Shown in pieces: positions 25,624 to 36,200 of a DNA stretch of 64,000 bases. The notes under the pieces are model-generated. The model worked only from the letters and a program-made list of their open reading frames with translations, was not told the origin of the DNA and ran no database searches. This DNA comes from Anaerolineales bacterium (GTDB lineage: Bacteria > Chloroflexota > Anaerolineae > Anaerolineales > UBA11858). Position 1 is the first letter of the stretch, and each line of letters begins with the position of its first letter. The DNA is taken from contig JANQED010000132.1 in assembly GCA_028278545.1 (NCBI GenBank), positions 62,001-126,000 on the forward strand. The letters are read 5' to 3'. A program made the position numbers and the translations under genes.

Positions 25624-26600
25624 AATGACGGCAGTAATTTACGGACGCTTTCCGAAAGAACCATCAGGATTCCGCAGGCAACTAATGGAGTCAAGGTTAC
25701 CACAGCATGAAGCAAAACCGCAAAAGCGACGGCATCTTCAGCAGGTATGCCAAAGGGGGTCACACCTAATTGGGCAAAGAAATAAAATGGGCCTACATTT
25801 CCCGGCATCAGGGCAGGCAAAACCCCAATATAAACTAAGATAAGCACCAGCCCTCCGGCCAGGTATGATATTTCGAGATCAAGGCCTTGGAATAGAATCA
25901 AATTGGTCGACCACATCATCGCCCAAATAACCGTGGTCATAAAAATGGCCGGCACAAGATGTTTCGGTTTCCTAAGCCAGATGCTGCTCTCAACTAACCT
26001 GTCAATCAGTTGAATACCCTGCTTTGCCCAGCCATGAGGCCAATGAGCGAATTTTTCCCTCCATTGCCCCCAGATGCGCTTGCCCCATAGAACGAGGGCC
26101 AAAAGAAGGAGGCCCGCTAAAATACTTAATGGCAGTAACAATTCGCGGACCCAGGCACTTTTGTCTGTGGGCAAATAAGCCGATACAGCGAATGCAATAC
26201 TGCTCATGGCAATTAGATCCAACAGTTTTTCTAAGACGATTGCAGCGGTTACCTGAGGTGCAACCAGAGGTCGATCTGCACTCAAATACCCTAGTCTCAC
26301 TAATTCACCCCCTCGGGAAGGAAGCAATATATTGACTGCCTGCCCCAAGAAAAAGGCCTCCGCCACTCGCACAAAATTGACCTCTACCTCAAAGTTTCGC
26401 AAGAACAAAAAAGAGCGCATAATTTTGAGCACGAGGGTGAGGATTGTGGCCGCAACAACGAACAGCAACCAGGGAACACTAATCCGTGCCAAACTTTCTT
26501 CAAATTGGAGCCAATCTACGCCCCAAAATGAAACCAACAATAGTGTTCCGCCTATGATGGCTTTTACGATAGGGACAAGAGGGAAGCGTTTCTTTTTCAA
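25599..26600 (-). CDS. UPF0104 / lysylphosphatidylglycerol-synthase-type membrane protein
   Basis: 333 residues with about eight membrane helices. The family signature FLGQAVNILLPSRGGELVRLG (seen around residues 87-107 in two pieces) and the later LPALMPGNVGPFYFFA match the transmembrane domain shared with MprF. It starts at TTG 26600 with no clear Shine-Dalgarno. Family members move lipids or lipid-linked precursors across the membrane in the studied cases; here a role in handling polyprenyl-linked intermediates or glycolipids is possible. No aminoacyl-transfer domain is fused. Confidence 0.8.
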   Translation of the reverse strand: MKKKRFPLVPIVKAIIGGTLLLVSFWGVDWLQFEESLARISVPWLLFVVAATILTLVLKIMRSFLFLRNFEVEVNFVRVAEAFFLGQAVNILLPSRGGELVRLGYLSADRPLVAPQVTAAIVLEKLLDLIAMSSIAFAVSAYLPTDKSAWVRELLLPLSILAGLLLLALVLWGKRIWGQWREKFAHWPHGWAKQGIQLIDRLVESSIWLRKPKHLVPAIFMTTVIWAMMWSTNLILFQGLDLEISYLAGGLVLILVYIGVLPALMPGNVGPFYFFAQLGVTPFGIPAEDAVAFAVLLHAVVTLTPLVACGILMVLSESVRKLLPSLWKSRPLV

Positions 26601-26655
26601 GTTATTTTAGTAAACCAAGCCGGAAGCGGAAGGGGAAAATTTACCCACTTCCCAC

Positions 26656-27612
26656 TCAAGCTTTGAGATTGTCTGGCGCGTATTCGACAATAGCATCCAG
26701 TGTCTCGGAGATGCCGTGGTCAAACGATACCATCGGCTCCCACTTCAGTTCCGCTCTGGCTCGTGCAATATCCAAGACATTGTGAAGTACCTCAAAGTCA
26801 TTGGCTGGCAAATAGGTAGGACTTATATCTTCTACCCCCATCATCTCTGAGATTTTGCGAAACACCTGTCTTAACGTATGTCCCTGGCCGGTGCCGATGT
26901 TGAAAATACCCTTTACGCCAGAATTTACGGCTGTAAGATTCGATGTGACCACATCCCTGACGTGGATGTAATCCCTGGTTTGGTGTCCATCTCCAAAAAT
27001 CTTTGGGGGCAGTTTGTTGAGCAATGCGTCGGCAAAAATAGCGATGACCCCATTATGGTATCTTGGGTCCTGTCCAGGGCCATACACATTGCTATAGCGG
27101 AAAATGACCGCCTCAGTCCGATCATCTAACCGATGGAGGGATTCTTCAGCCGCCAGTTTACTCTCGCCATAAGGAGAAAGGGGAGTTCTAGGCATTTCTT
27201 CAGAGATCGGCATCCCGTTGCTATGCCCATAGATGGCCCCTCCGCTTGACGCGAATATCAGCTTCTGGATATTTGCACGTTGCACAGCCTCGACCACATT
27301 TTGGGTGCCCTTGAAATTTACCTCCCAATACCGTTCTGGTCGTTCGTAAGATTCACGCACGCTGACCAAAGCAGCATGATGATTAACCACGTGGGGCCGT
27401 TCTTCTCCAAAGATATTTATGATGGCTTCTCTATCACAAATATCCGCCTCATAGACCCGAACACCAGCAGGCAGATGACTACGCTTTCCCCGATAGAAGT
27501 TATCCACAACGGCAACGGAGTATCCAGCAGCTATATATGCTGACGCCAGCCAGGATCCGATGAAGCCAGCCCCGCCCGTGATTAGGATTCTTATCTTTTT
27601 TGAGTTTTCCAC
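26656..27612 (-). CDS. NAD-dependent nucleotide-sugar epimerase/dehydratase (GalE-like)
   Basis: 318 residues, extended short-chain dehydrogenase. The NAD site reads TGGAGFIGS (about 11-19), the catalytic triad shows Ser in ASSGG and YGESK (Tyr-x3-Lys, about 148-152), and FRYSNVYGPGQD and DYIHVRDV are typical of UDP-sugar enzymes. It probably converts a UDP-hexose (glucose/galactose or their N-acetyl or uronic forms) for the polysaccharide. GTG start at 27612. The exact substrate cannot be read from the sequence. Confidence 0.9.
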   Translation of the reverse strand: MENSKKIRILITGGAGFIGSWLASAYIAAGYSVAVVDNFYRGKRSHLPAGVRVYEADICDREAIINIFGEERPHVVNHHAALVSVRESYERPERYWEVNFKGTQNVVEAVQRANIQKLIFASSGGAIYGHSNGMPISEEMPRTPLSPYGESKLAAEESLHRLDDRTEAVIFRYSNVYGPGQDPRYHNGVIAIFADALLNKLPPKIFGDGHQTRDYIHVRDVVTSNLTAVNSGVKGIFNIGTGQGHTLRQVFRKISEMMGVEDISPTYLPANDFEVLHNVLDIARARAELKWEPMVSFDHGISETLDAIVEYAPDNLKA

Positions 27613-27650
27613 TGAAGAAATGAGCAGTCAGCCCTGACTTTCAATACAAT

Positions 27651-28172
27651 TTACTCACCTTCTGGGTAAACCACTTGGGCCCATACCTCCCAGGGTCCGT
27701 CCGCTGTGATGTCAAAGACATATTCCCCAACGACGTATTCGAATGGGACTACATAGGGAGAATCCTCTACATATTCAGATGGCGCTAAGGCGACCTCAAA
27801 AGTCACTTTGCCCATCGGAGCTTGGGCCAGTTCCTCATCCGTGCTGACCATCATTAGGATGAACTCTGAGGATTCTTGACGCCAATACACTTTGATAGCG
27901 CCACGTCCTTCGAGCAGGAAGGGTGCTGATACATAGGATCCCTCTCCTTGAATGCGGAACACTTCATCTGGGACCAAGGGTGCTGCTGGGGCGATTTCCG
28001 GATTTTCCGGAGCCTGGACTGCTTCATATTCTGCATCCTCCATTTCTGGTGAGGAAACAACCTCTGCTCCAGTAGATTCGCCCTCCGGGGTTAACAGGGT
28101 CTCGGAACAGGCTCCAACGAGGGTAATCAAAACTAATCCAATCAGCATCCGGGCGACGCGTCGAGCGAACAT
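27651..28172 (-). CDS. Small lipoprotein of unknown function
   Basis: 173 residues. Signal peptide with lipobox VGAC (Cys about 22), then an acidic, Pro- and Glu-rich linker (about 25-70), then a compact beta-rich domain (about 75-173) with GRGAIKVYW and PWEVWAQVVYPEG. I do not recognise the family. GGAGG sits six bases before ATG 28172, and a TTGACA promoter is found upstream, so it is likely well expressed on its own. It lies between the epimerase and a DUF2723 membrane protein inside the glycan locus. Confidence 0.7.
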   Translation of the reverse strand: MFARRVARMLIGLVLITLVGACSETLLTPEGESTGAEVVSSPEMEDAEYEAVQAPENPEIAPAAPLVPDEVFRIQGEGSYVSAPFLLEGRGAIKVYWRQESSEFILMMVSTDEELAQAPMGKVTFEVALAPSEYVEDSPYVVPFEYVVGEYVFDITADGPWEVWAQVVYPEGE

Positions 28173-28285
28173 AATACCTCCAAATACTCCCGTTCTTCAA
28201 TTAACAAGATATAGCTTTGGTTATTGTTCCCTACAAGATAATTGCTTTGATATATCGATGCTTCCTTTGAAATCAATGCGGACAG

Positions 28286-28314
28286 AAGATACCAAACCAG
28301 TATTTGCTTGTCAA
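28286..28314 (-). promoter_or_regulatory. Putative promoter of the small lipoprotein
   Basis: On the - strand, TTGACA (28309-28314) and TATCTT (28286-28291) with a 17-base spacer. The -35 box overlaps the stop codon of the upstream DUF2723 gene; the leader to ATG 28172 is about 110 bases. Confidence 0.45.
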
Positions 28315-29891
28315 GGAGTGCAATTTAATACTTTGTCAACTTCATCCAATGTATCACAGGAAGGACAAGGCATCACCGCTGAGTCCAAATCTATCTGGCA
28401 GGTGGGTCGTCTATTAAGCGTACCTATCATCTCAGCCCTATTATAGTCTACCAAGTTTGGGAGATAAAAATCGGGATACACACTACGGATGGTTTCCCGA
28501 TACCAGTCGAAATCCAACAATGGCTCTACAATGACCACCAAATCTGGACGCGCGTTCAAAGCATAATGGAAATACCACAATGTAAAAGAGTCCTCGTCTC
28601 TCTGCGTGAATAAGATAGCATTTTGGGGCGCGGCGGTCATAACAGAGCTTCCGAACACTTCAGCAAAATTATCTTTGCTGGCATCAATCTCCGGAAAGCT
28701 TGTCCAAGCATTTCCTAATATTACAAAGGTCAAGAGCAAAAACGCGACCGGGGCAATCCACCTGCGTTTATAAGAACGATATACTTTTTCAAATAGGTCA
28801 GCTGCCCCCAGCCCAAACCACAACGAAAATGCTAAGAAGGCCGGAATGAGCAAAGTGTAGGAATCAGGCGATGAGTAACCAATCGCGAAAACTGAATATG
28901 CCAACGCCATCCATCCAATAATCCAATAAAAACGTCTCGACGCAGGTTTTCCAAAAAACAACCCATAAACGCTGATCACGAACCCTATCAGCCCAAACTG
29001 CGTCTGCAACAACCCCAACCAATCACGTATGCGAGGCCAAAGTATTCCCATCTGCAAGTTAAATACCCGATCCTGGTATAGTTCGCCGGAAATCAACCAC
29101 CAGAAGTTTTCGAAATTAACTGGGTTACCCCAATTCACCGGTAATCCTGACCGGGCTCGCAGGGGCAAAATCGTGTAGATCAACAAACCAATAAGCAACC
29201 ACGCTGACCGTCTGAGAAGTTGTTCCCAATCGCAAACATTCACAAAAGAGCGTAATGTCCCATTTTCCCAGATTTTTTTCAGTCCCTGACGATCAAACCC
29301 ACGCTTTAGAGAGCTCAAGGCCAGCCAGGGGGGCAACAAAAACGCCACCGTAATCTGATTGCCCAATGCCAGTCCAAAAACAAGCCCGCTGAGCCGATCA
29401 AACCAGTCACGCCACTGTGGGGCATGTGACCCAATCAAGGGTGTCAACCAGAGAACAGCCGCAACAAACAAGACGTGCAATGTATAAACTTCTGTGATAA
29501 CGGCCTGTGACCACAACAGAGGCGAAAGGCCAAACCCCAGGCCGGCAACCCAGCCCCCGATTTTTGCGGAGTAATCAGAGCCCTGGTAACTCTTTGCCGC
29601 CAGATCATACACTAGCAGTGCAGCAAGAATGGCGCTCACCGCCGAAAGCAAATTTGTGCGATAAGCCAGTGTTCCCACCGGGATCATTTGGAAAAGCCGC
29701 GCCAAGACCAAATAAGTCGGATATCCGGAAGGATGAGCCACACCATTCGTAGCTGCTGCGGTGATCAGGTCGCCCCCGTCTGCCCCGCGATTCGCCCATG
29801 TCAAACCAGGAGCCAGAGAAGAACAATAGCTAAAGCCAAGAGCGCCGATCAACAAAAATGGCGGAAGGTACCGCCATAACCGTTCATTCAT
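28311..29891 (-). CDS. DUF2723 (TMEM260-like) membrane glycosyltransferase candidate
   Basis: 526 residues from ATG 29891 (a TTG at 29900 is possible). The N-terminus carries the family signature APGLTWANRGADGGDLIT followed by GVAHPSGYPTYL, an acidic first loop typical of GT-C enzymes that use polyprenyl-phosphate sugars. About ten membrane helices follow, then a C-terminal extracytoplasmic part (about 400-526). Eukaryotic TMEM260 is a protein O-mannosyltransferase; bacterial members are mostly uncharacterised. It may glycosylate secreted proteins such as the one encoded just upstream. That link is inference. Confidence 0.8.
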   Translation of the reverse strand: MNERLWRYLPPFLLIGALGFSYCSSLAPGLTWANRGADGGDLITAAATNGVAHPSGYPTYLVLARLFQMIPVGTLAYRTNLLSAVSAILAALLVYDLAAKSYQGSDYSAKIGGWVAGLGFGLSPLLWSQAVITEVYTLHVLFVAAVLWLTPLIGSHAPQWRDWFDRLSGLVFGLALGNQITVAFLLPPWLALSSLKRGFDRQGLKKIWENGTLRSFVNVCDWEQLLRRSAWLLIGLLIYTILPLRARSGLPVNWGNPVNFENFWWLISGELYQDRVFNLQMGILWPRIRDWLGLLQTQFGLIGFVISVYGLFFGKPASRRFYWIIGWMALAYSVFAIGYSSPDSYTLLIPAFLAFSLWFGLGAADLFEKVYRSYKRRWIAPVAFLLLTFVILGNAWTSFPEIDASKDNFAEVFGSSVMTAAPQNAILFTQRDEDSFTLWYFHYALNARPDLVVIVEPLLDFDWYRETIRSVYPDFYLPNLVDYNRAEMIGTLNRRPTCQIDLDSAVMPCPSCDTLDEVDKVLNCTP

Positions 29892-29901
29892 CAAGCCCAA
29901 T

Positions 29902-29931
29902 TAAAAAAGGGGCAGAGTGAGACTCTGCCCC
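29902..29931 (-). terminator. Strong terminator after the small secreted-protein gene
   Basis: A perfect 10-bp stem, GGGGCAGAGT (29909-29918) with ACTCTGCCCC (29922-29931), three-base loop; on the - strand it is followed by TTTTTTAA. It ends transcription of 29957-30418 directly before the DUF2723 gene. Confidence 0.85.
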
Positions 29932-29956
29932 ATCAAGGTACGGGTGAATCTATATC

Positions 29957-30418
29957 TTAGCTATCGCCGCCAGGTATTAAGACATCACCTTCACTATAAG
30001 GCGGAGATGCCGGGGGAGCCATTAAGGACTTACCAAAGAGTGCAACCTGCCCAGGATGGTTAACTCGGGCACAAACAATCGGCCAGTTGCCCTCGCTTAT
30101 AACGATTTCCTGTGGCAATGTGACCCACTCCCCGAGATTCTCATCCCAGAACTTGATCACCAAATATCCCCAATTCATCGGTACCGGGTAGCAAATCACG
30201 GCCTCCTCGAAATCAGAAGCGCCTCCAATTTCGCCAGCGAAAACCGGAACCAAGCCTTCGGGCCATGGTGTCTTGGCATGTTCTGGTTTAATAGGTAAAT
30301 AAGTGACTTCTGGTCCACCAGTAACTGTCCCCGGCCCACTACCAGCCCAGGCACCGGCGGCGCCAAAGAGCATAACGACAGATAATACAACAAACAAGAC
30401 CAATCGCAGTTTTTTCAT
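29957..30418 (-). CDS. Small secreted protein of unknown function
   Basis: 153 residues with a clear Sec signal peptide (MKK, hydrophobic stretch, cut near AWAG). The mature protein is about 125 residues, beta-rich, with Cys in VICYPVP and IVCARVN that could form a disulphide. I do not recognise a family. GAGGAG lies six bases before ATG 30418, a TATAAT element lies upstream and a strong terminator follows, so it is a single-gene unit inside the glycan locus. It may be an abundant surface or matrix protein. Confidence 0.75.
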   Translation of the reverse strand: MKKLRLVLFVVLSVVMLFGAAGAWAGSGPGTVTGGPEVTYLPIKPEHAKTPWPEGLVPVFAGEIGGASDFEEAVICYPVPMNWGYLVIKFWDENLGEWVTLPQEIVISEGNWPIVCARVNHPGQVALFGKSLMAPPASPPYSEGDVLIPGGDS

Positions 30419-30454
30419 GATTCACTCCTCTGATTAGATAAGCTTTACGGCATT

Positions 30455-30460
30455 ATTATA
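30455..30460 (-). promoter_or_regulatory. -10 element upstream of the small secreted-protein gene
   Basis: Perfect TATAAT on the - strand, with only a weak -35 (GGACAA, 30479-30484, 18-base spacer). The leader to ATG 30418 is about 30 bases. Confidence 0.4.
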
Positions 30461-30520
30461 TATGATTTCAGAATAATATTGTCCGGGTTTTATCCGAGTT
30501 ATCATCAATTCACATAAACA

Positions 30521-33142
30521 TTAGGGAAGGCGAAATTCCAGGCGAAAACTAACATCCGTAACTAAGGTTATCTCGGCTTGCCAGACATTGTCCAGCACAT
30601 GACCTTCAGGAATTGTTTTTACGACTTCGAATCCTTCGGGCAAATGAATCGAAACCATTATGGGGACAGCTATTGTGCCTGGTTGTTTCTGGACATACAA
30701 TTTATATGCGTGAACAGTTCCCTTTGTATCAGATTCAACGACTGAAGATGGAAGGTCAAACTGGAAACTTGTCTCTTGCTGTTCTTGCAAAGGCACCACG
30801 ATCATCGTCCCAAACGCGCGCAAACCCTCGGGACTTTCTTCCACCAGACCGTTATCGTCCAAGATATCAATTTGGGCAGGAACCAGTTCTTCACGAATCA
30901 TCCATTTACTAGGGATGAATTGCAAAGTCGAATCAAGCAACTCCGTATTCGCGAGGGTATAAACACGCGAGTAGTTCCAATAGCAGCGTGTCATCAAACT
31001 GGCATAATCGTTTGTATCGTAAGGTGCATGCCGGCACGGTTCTTCTCCAGCAGTTGGGTTCCGGTGAATCAGCCTCAGTTCAGCCGAGGGAGTCTCAATA
31101 TTCGACAAATCCACATCATAGTGGATTTCAGATTGAACGGCAGCGTTTACCTTATTGAAGCCTAAATTTGAGTCCACTACCATCAAATAATCCCCTTCAC
31201 GAGGGTGTAAAGCCCCATCCCAACCCCTGTTGGCCAGCAGCGCAGCCATTTCGGGATCATCCATCTGAACCAGAATATGCCTCTCATCCAATGCCTTTAG
31301 CATGGCCTGTCCAAGGTCCACCAGCGACAAACTGGAATAGTTCTGGAGCTTTTCGAATAAAGCTTGCGCCATAGGCTGCATAAAATCCTTGCGCTCTTCG
31401 AACCATTCATCACCTGTAGCAGCACCTTGATCAGGATTGCGGGCGTAGCGCATATATTCGATCACGTTATCAGCACTAATCGGTTCGGGAGCACCCTCTA
31501 GTGCCAAAGGGCCAAGCGCGGCTAGAAGTATCCGGATAGCTTGCTGATCAATGGCTATCACCCCATCGACAGCGTGAGCGCTGGAATATGCATACAGATA
31601 CTCAGCCCATTTCGCTGTGGTTGGGAAATCGGGCGACCAATTAGAGTCGCGAAAAACCCAATTGGGGCTGTGCATATATTCATAAAGCTGCCAGGGGGGA
31701 GCTGGATAAATCTTGCTATAGTCATCTACGGCATAAGAATCTTCTACTTTGAATGCGACAATTTCTCCTCGTTCCAACGTCACACTCGCTACTGCTGTGA
31801 TGAACCCCCCCGTGGCACGCAACTCATCTTCATTCTGCAAAAGGACCAAATACGTTTGCAGACCACTATCACCAGCCCCGAGGATCTTTGGTATCACAAT
31901 CGAAGCATCGATACCGTCTCCAATAAGCCCGAGATAGGGATCAACTTTCTCCATCAACGGGCGCGTTTTCGGAGATAATAATTCCTCATCAATAACTTCT
32001 CGCGCAGCGAGGGCCGATTCGATCGATTCCTGCGCGGCAAGTAAGCGAGGTTTGGCATCAACCAAAGAATCTAGAATGATCGAGGATGAGATATGAACAT
32101 CCTCATCTTGCTGCAGATGCCAAAGTGGCAGCATACCCTGATAAACTTCATCAGCGGCCACAACGACTCCGGCTGCGAAATCCAGCAGCGGCTGGGCTGA
32201 TTTCAAATCATAACCATATATGGGCAACCAACCCATTAGGCGGCCAGCCCACAAGAACGTCGCAGTTTGTCTCCTAAGACGCAAAACATCACTGCGAGCA
32301 CGACCCAATAAGGGGCCAACTTCACCAAGATCGTCAATCGACAAATCGGCTGAAACAATTTCTTGAAGCTGGGAAACGTCACTCTGTACTGCACGAGCCA
32401 AATGATAAACAGCAATTGCCTTCCAACCCATCAGCAATAGAATGATTGCTGATGAAACGATCCATACTTTGCGTCGATTACCTTCATAGTAGCGCACAAC
32501 CTGCCTGAGACGAGAAGCCATCGAATGCAACCATGATGCAGATTCTGCTCCAATCACGTTCTCATCCTGGGCCTCGGCATACGATGGGTCCAATAGCACT
32601 GACCGTTCATCTTTTTGGGCACTGAGCATTTGTTCTTGAGATAACAACAGCTCCGCCAAACGGTCTAAACCCCTGACATGCCAGTCGCTAATCGTGCTGG
32701 TAGGCGCTACCTCGCACTCATCACCCACCAGTTTATAGCGTTCTCTATCTTCCTCCAAAACATCTTCTTCCTGCTCGCCAAACACAAACCTAAGGATGAC
32801 AGCATCAATCCGCCCCCAGGCATCCGTCAACGTGGCAGGCCGGACCGAGCCGTGCATAAATGGAGCAAAATACAAAGATGCAAGGATGCCAAATTGCCCC
32901 CAGTTCGTATCCAGACGCTTACCTCTGCGGGGAGGTATACTGGGCATCGTCTCGATAAAGAGAGCATTCAGAGTGTTAAGCAATTGGAAACCCGGGGAAT
33001 GAGTTTCAAGATCGGGGTGCTCTTTTATATGCTGGACCACCACCAAACTCTTCGCCCAGGGATGAGTGTCAAGCTCTTTCGGCGAGCCCGACTTTTCTAG
33101 AATTGATTTTAGCTCAAGAGCTATTTCTTTATTTTGAGTCAA
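30521..33142 (-). CDS. DUF4012 membrane protein with an extra cytoplasmic N-terminal domain
   Basis: 873 residues from TTG 33142 (no strong Shine-Dalgarno; start uncertain). The DUF4012 hallmarks are clear: LLLLQNEDELRATGGF-type segment (YLVLLQNEDELRATGGFI around 430), RDSNWSPDFPTTA (about 500) and AVDGVIAIDQQA. One membrane helix (about 228-246) places this large C-terminal part outside. Residues 1-225 form a soluble N-terminal region that I do not recognise; many DUF4012 proteins begin directly at the helix. The family is common in exopolysaccharide loci of Chloroflexota and Actinobacteria, where relatives of the LCP/attachment type are suspected to handle the finished polymer. The role is unproven. 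Confidence 0.85.
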   Translation of the reverse strand: MTQNKEIALELKSILEKSGSPKELDTHPWAKSLVVVQHIKEHPDLETHSPGFQLLNTLNALFIETMPSIPPRRGKRLDTNWGQFGILASLYFAPFMHGSVRPATLTDAWGRIDAVILRFVFGEQEEDVLEEDRERYKLVGDECEVAPTSTISDWHVRGLDRLAELLLSQEQMLSAQKDERSVLLDPSYAEAQDENVIGAESASWLHSMASRLRQVVRYYEGNRRKVWIVSSAIILLLMGWKAIAVYHLARAVQSDVSQLQEIVSADLSIDDLGEVGPLLGRARSDVLRLRRQTATFLWAGRLMGWLPIYGYDLKSAQPLLDFAAGVVVAADEVYQGMLPLWHLQQDEDVHISSSIILDSLVDAKPRLLAAQESIESALAAREVIDEELLSPKTRPLMEKVDPYLGLIGDGIDASIVIPKILGAGDSGLQTYLVLLQNEDELRATGGFITAVASVTLERGEIVAFKVEDSYAVDDYSKIYPAPPWQLYEYMHSPNWVFRDSNWSPDFPTTAKWAEYLYAYSSAHAVDGVIAIDQQAIRILLAALGPLALEGAPEPISADNVIEYMRYARNPDQGAATGDEWFEERKDFMQPMAQALFEKLQNYSSLSLVDLGQAMLKALDERHILVQMDDPEMAALLANRGWDGALHPREGDYLMVVDSNLGFNKVNAAVQSEIHYDVDLSNIETPSAELRLIHRNPTAGEEPCRHAPYDTNDYASLMTRCYWNYSRVYTLANTELLDSTLQFIPSKWMIREELVPAQIDILDDNGLVEESPEGLRAFGTMIVVPLQEQQETSFQFDLPSSVVESDTKGTVHAYKLYVQKQPGTIAVPIMVSIHLPEGFEVVKTIPEGHVLDNVWQAEITLVTDVSFRLEFRLP

Positions 33143-33186
33143 AACAAAATATCTAACGACCCTTCAGGATTCTTTACATGAATTGC

Positions 33187-33204
33187 TTGGGGAATACTCC
33201 CCAA
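33187..33204 (-). terminator. Hairpin just after the Wzc-like kinase gene
   Basis: TTGGGGA (33187-33193) and TCCCCAA (33198-33204), loop ATAC. The - strand side lacks a T tract, so it may be an RNA-stabilising or processing hairpin rather than a terminator. Confidence 0.35.
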
Positions 33205-33209
33205 CGATT

Positions 33210-36200
33210 TCACTCTTCAATTGGGACTGAGTAAATCACCCAACTACCTGCCTGAATCTCTTGACCGGCCTCAAAGCTATTAAAATACATCAAATCTGCC
33301 GCCAATACACTCAGTTCAAAGGAGAGGTCCTCTACAGTCGTCGTTTCTTCAACATAATACACTTCGAATGGCTCTATTCCCTCAGGATTTGTTTCATCAA
33401 CGACGATGACTAACAGGGAATCTTCGATAATGCTACCCTTGATAACGTTGGCGGCATTGATGACTTCCGGAGACGTCAAATAAGCTTTAGAAAGGGTTGG
33501 CAGACTGTCCCCAGATTTCACTAAATGAATAACATAGTTATCATTTGGGCCGAAGGGATCTGTTAAAGCCTCACTTAGATCAGGTGTTGGGAGCGGCGTG
33601 ACCGTCGGGGTTGGTTCTCCTCGGCGCGGGTATATCAGCCAGGTATTTGCGGAAACTAATTGTCCTGCTTCCAGATCATTATAATAAAGCAAGTCTTCAA
33701 GGGGTACCCCATAGATATTAGCCAGATCATCCACCCTATACAAATCATCCACTAACTCAACTTCGAATGGCTCAATGCCATCTGGCCAAATCCGCCCTAG
33801 AAGAATAACCAAAACTTGCCCTTCTGTGATACTGCCTTGAAAATCATTGGCCGCCCGAATAACATCAACCGAGGTTTGGTAATGCTCTTCAAGTATATAC
33901 AAATTATCCCCACGAGCAACTCTGTGAAGCACGAACTCATTATTGGGGCCGAATGGCCTGGTAAGAGCAAGGCTTAATTCTCGTTGGGGGAGAATAACCC
34001 AACGCCCTTTAGGAACATAGTCATTCAACCCAATCTCGTTATATTGGCGAACCTCTTCCGATGAGACAAAATAATCTTGCGCCAGAGTTGAGACAGAAGT
34101 ATCTTCATCCAGGAACAATATCCTCAGAGGCTCAATTTCGAAGGAATCGGTACGACCAGGCATGATGACGATCACTTGTCCCGGCTGGAGACTTTGATTC
34201 GGCACCAACCCATTTGCAGCAACGATCACATCACGATCTGTCAAGTACTGAGCCGCGAGAATGGGGAGGCTTTCCCCAAACGTCACCTTGTGCAACAAAT
34301 ATTTTTCAGTTGAACCAAAGGGGGTCAACAGCATTGGCCCTGGTGTGGGAGGTGGGAATGTGGATGTGGGTGTCGGTGTTGTGGAAGGGAGGATTTCCTC
34401 AACGACACCATTCTCTTCATTGGACGCGACACTTTGTTGCAGTGGTGTGGGTGTCACTGTCGTTCGAGGACCTTCCAATGTGGACGCCAGTTGTGTTTGA
34501 ACCGCCGCTGCTTGCGTCGTCGTAGGAAGGGAAGCAATGGTTTGTCTGGTGTTCAAATTGAAAGCATACCAACTCCCTACTACTAGCAACAGAGCCGCCA
34601 GCCCTGCCCACAGCAACCATTGCCAGGCTCTTTGAAGCCCCCACAAAGCCCTTAACCGTTCTAATGATGGCAGCGGACCTCTTTTTTCTCCCGTGAGGGG
34701 TTTTCCTGAGGGAGCCACATCAGCACCGTAGTATTGCGAGTCATAATAATAGGTATAGTAACCATATCTGCCGGAACTTGGTTCAATATTATTCAAGATC
34801 ACACCGACCAAATTGGCGCCAACATGATGTAATTGTTCTACTGATTTTCGAGCAAGTTCCAACTTGGTTACCCCAGGCTGTAAAACCAGGACAACTCTAT
34901 CTGCCCTAGCAGCCAGAACCGCAGCGTCTGTCACTGCCAACAAAGGGGGAGCATCAATGATAAGCACATCGGCTTGCTCACGCAAATCATTCAAAATGGT
35001 TTGCATCTTTTCTGAGCCTAATAGCTCAGAAGGATTAGGAGGTAATTTGCCGGATGTGATCACTGAAAGGCCTTCAACTTTTGTCGACTGCAAAGTGCCT
35101 TCCGGTATTGCTCTGTCGTCCTTGAACAAAGAAGAGAAAACAAAGGAAGAACTCAGGCCAAGACGATTGGGCAGATTGAAGATTTTATGCACCATCGGGC
35201 GTCGCAAATCGGCATCGATCAGGATGGTTTTTTGTCCTCCCTGGGCCAATACGACACCAAGATTGCTCGATATCGTCGTTTTTCCTACCCCAGCTGAGGG
35301 GCTGGTGACCAATAGTGTTTCTAGCGAGTGATCAACGCTGGTATAGTGAATATTCGTGCGGAGGGACCGAAAAGCTTCAGCAACAGGCGCACGAGGGGAA
35401 TTTAGCGTGATAGGACCTTTCTCCGTATCGTGAGTGAAGATCATACCCAAAACCGGTAATCCAAGATGAGATGAAACCTCATCAGGCGATTTCAATGTAT
35501 CATCAAGCATCTCGATCGCAAAAATGATGCCCACAGAAGCCATAAGACCGATTACGGCAGCAATAAGCGTGTTCTGAGTGATGTTGGGACGAATGGGTCT
35601 ACTAGGAGGCGTTGCTCTTTCTACCAAGACAACACTAGACGAGCTTTGAATCTCCGCCAGCCTTACATTTTCGAAACTCTGCACTAAGCTGGCATATGTT
35701 TGCCGATATAACGCCAAATTGGAGACGATGCGATCTCTTTCTGCACCGACTTGCGTTGCCCTCCCTAATTCATCTAGCTCACGGGAGATTTCCCGGATGC
35801 GCTGATCTACAGCGTCAAGCTGGTTCGACAATGTACTCGCATCGGTAAATTGGAATGTTGTTGCTCCTTCCTCTAAAAACAGATTTGAGGAAGCCCCAGT
35901 TACTGTCTCCAGCTCTGTATTTACAAGATTGTTGAGAAGATTGTCATAGACATTCTGATAAGCATTTAGTCTGGATTCCAGGAGATCGTATTCAATGCCT
36001 TCCGTCTTCCCAAGAGCAAGTATTGACGCGTTCGTCTCTCTAATACGTTGCTGCAAATAGACAAGCTGCTGCTTGAAAACATCATCACTATCCACAACTT
36101 CAACGTCTGCCGAAACAGTTGGCTTTAATTCTGATACGATCAAACTTTCTTTGATGCTCTGATAAACCTCTTGATAGGCCGTCAATTCGGTTTCCAACAA

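Noticed and set aside
33187-33204. Strong rho-independent terminator after the Wzc-like gene
   Set aside because: The stem is good but no T tract follows on the - strand, so only a hairpin is claimed.
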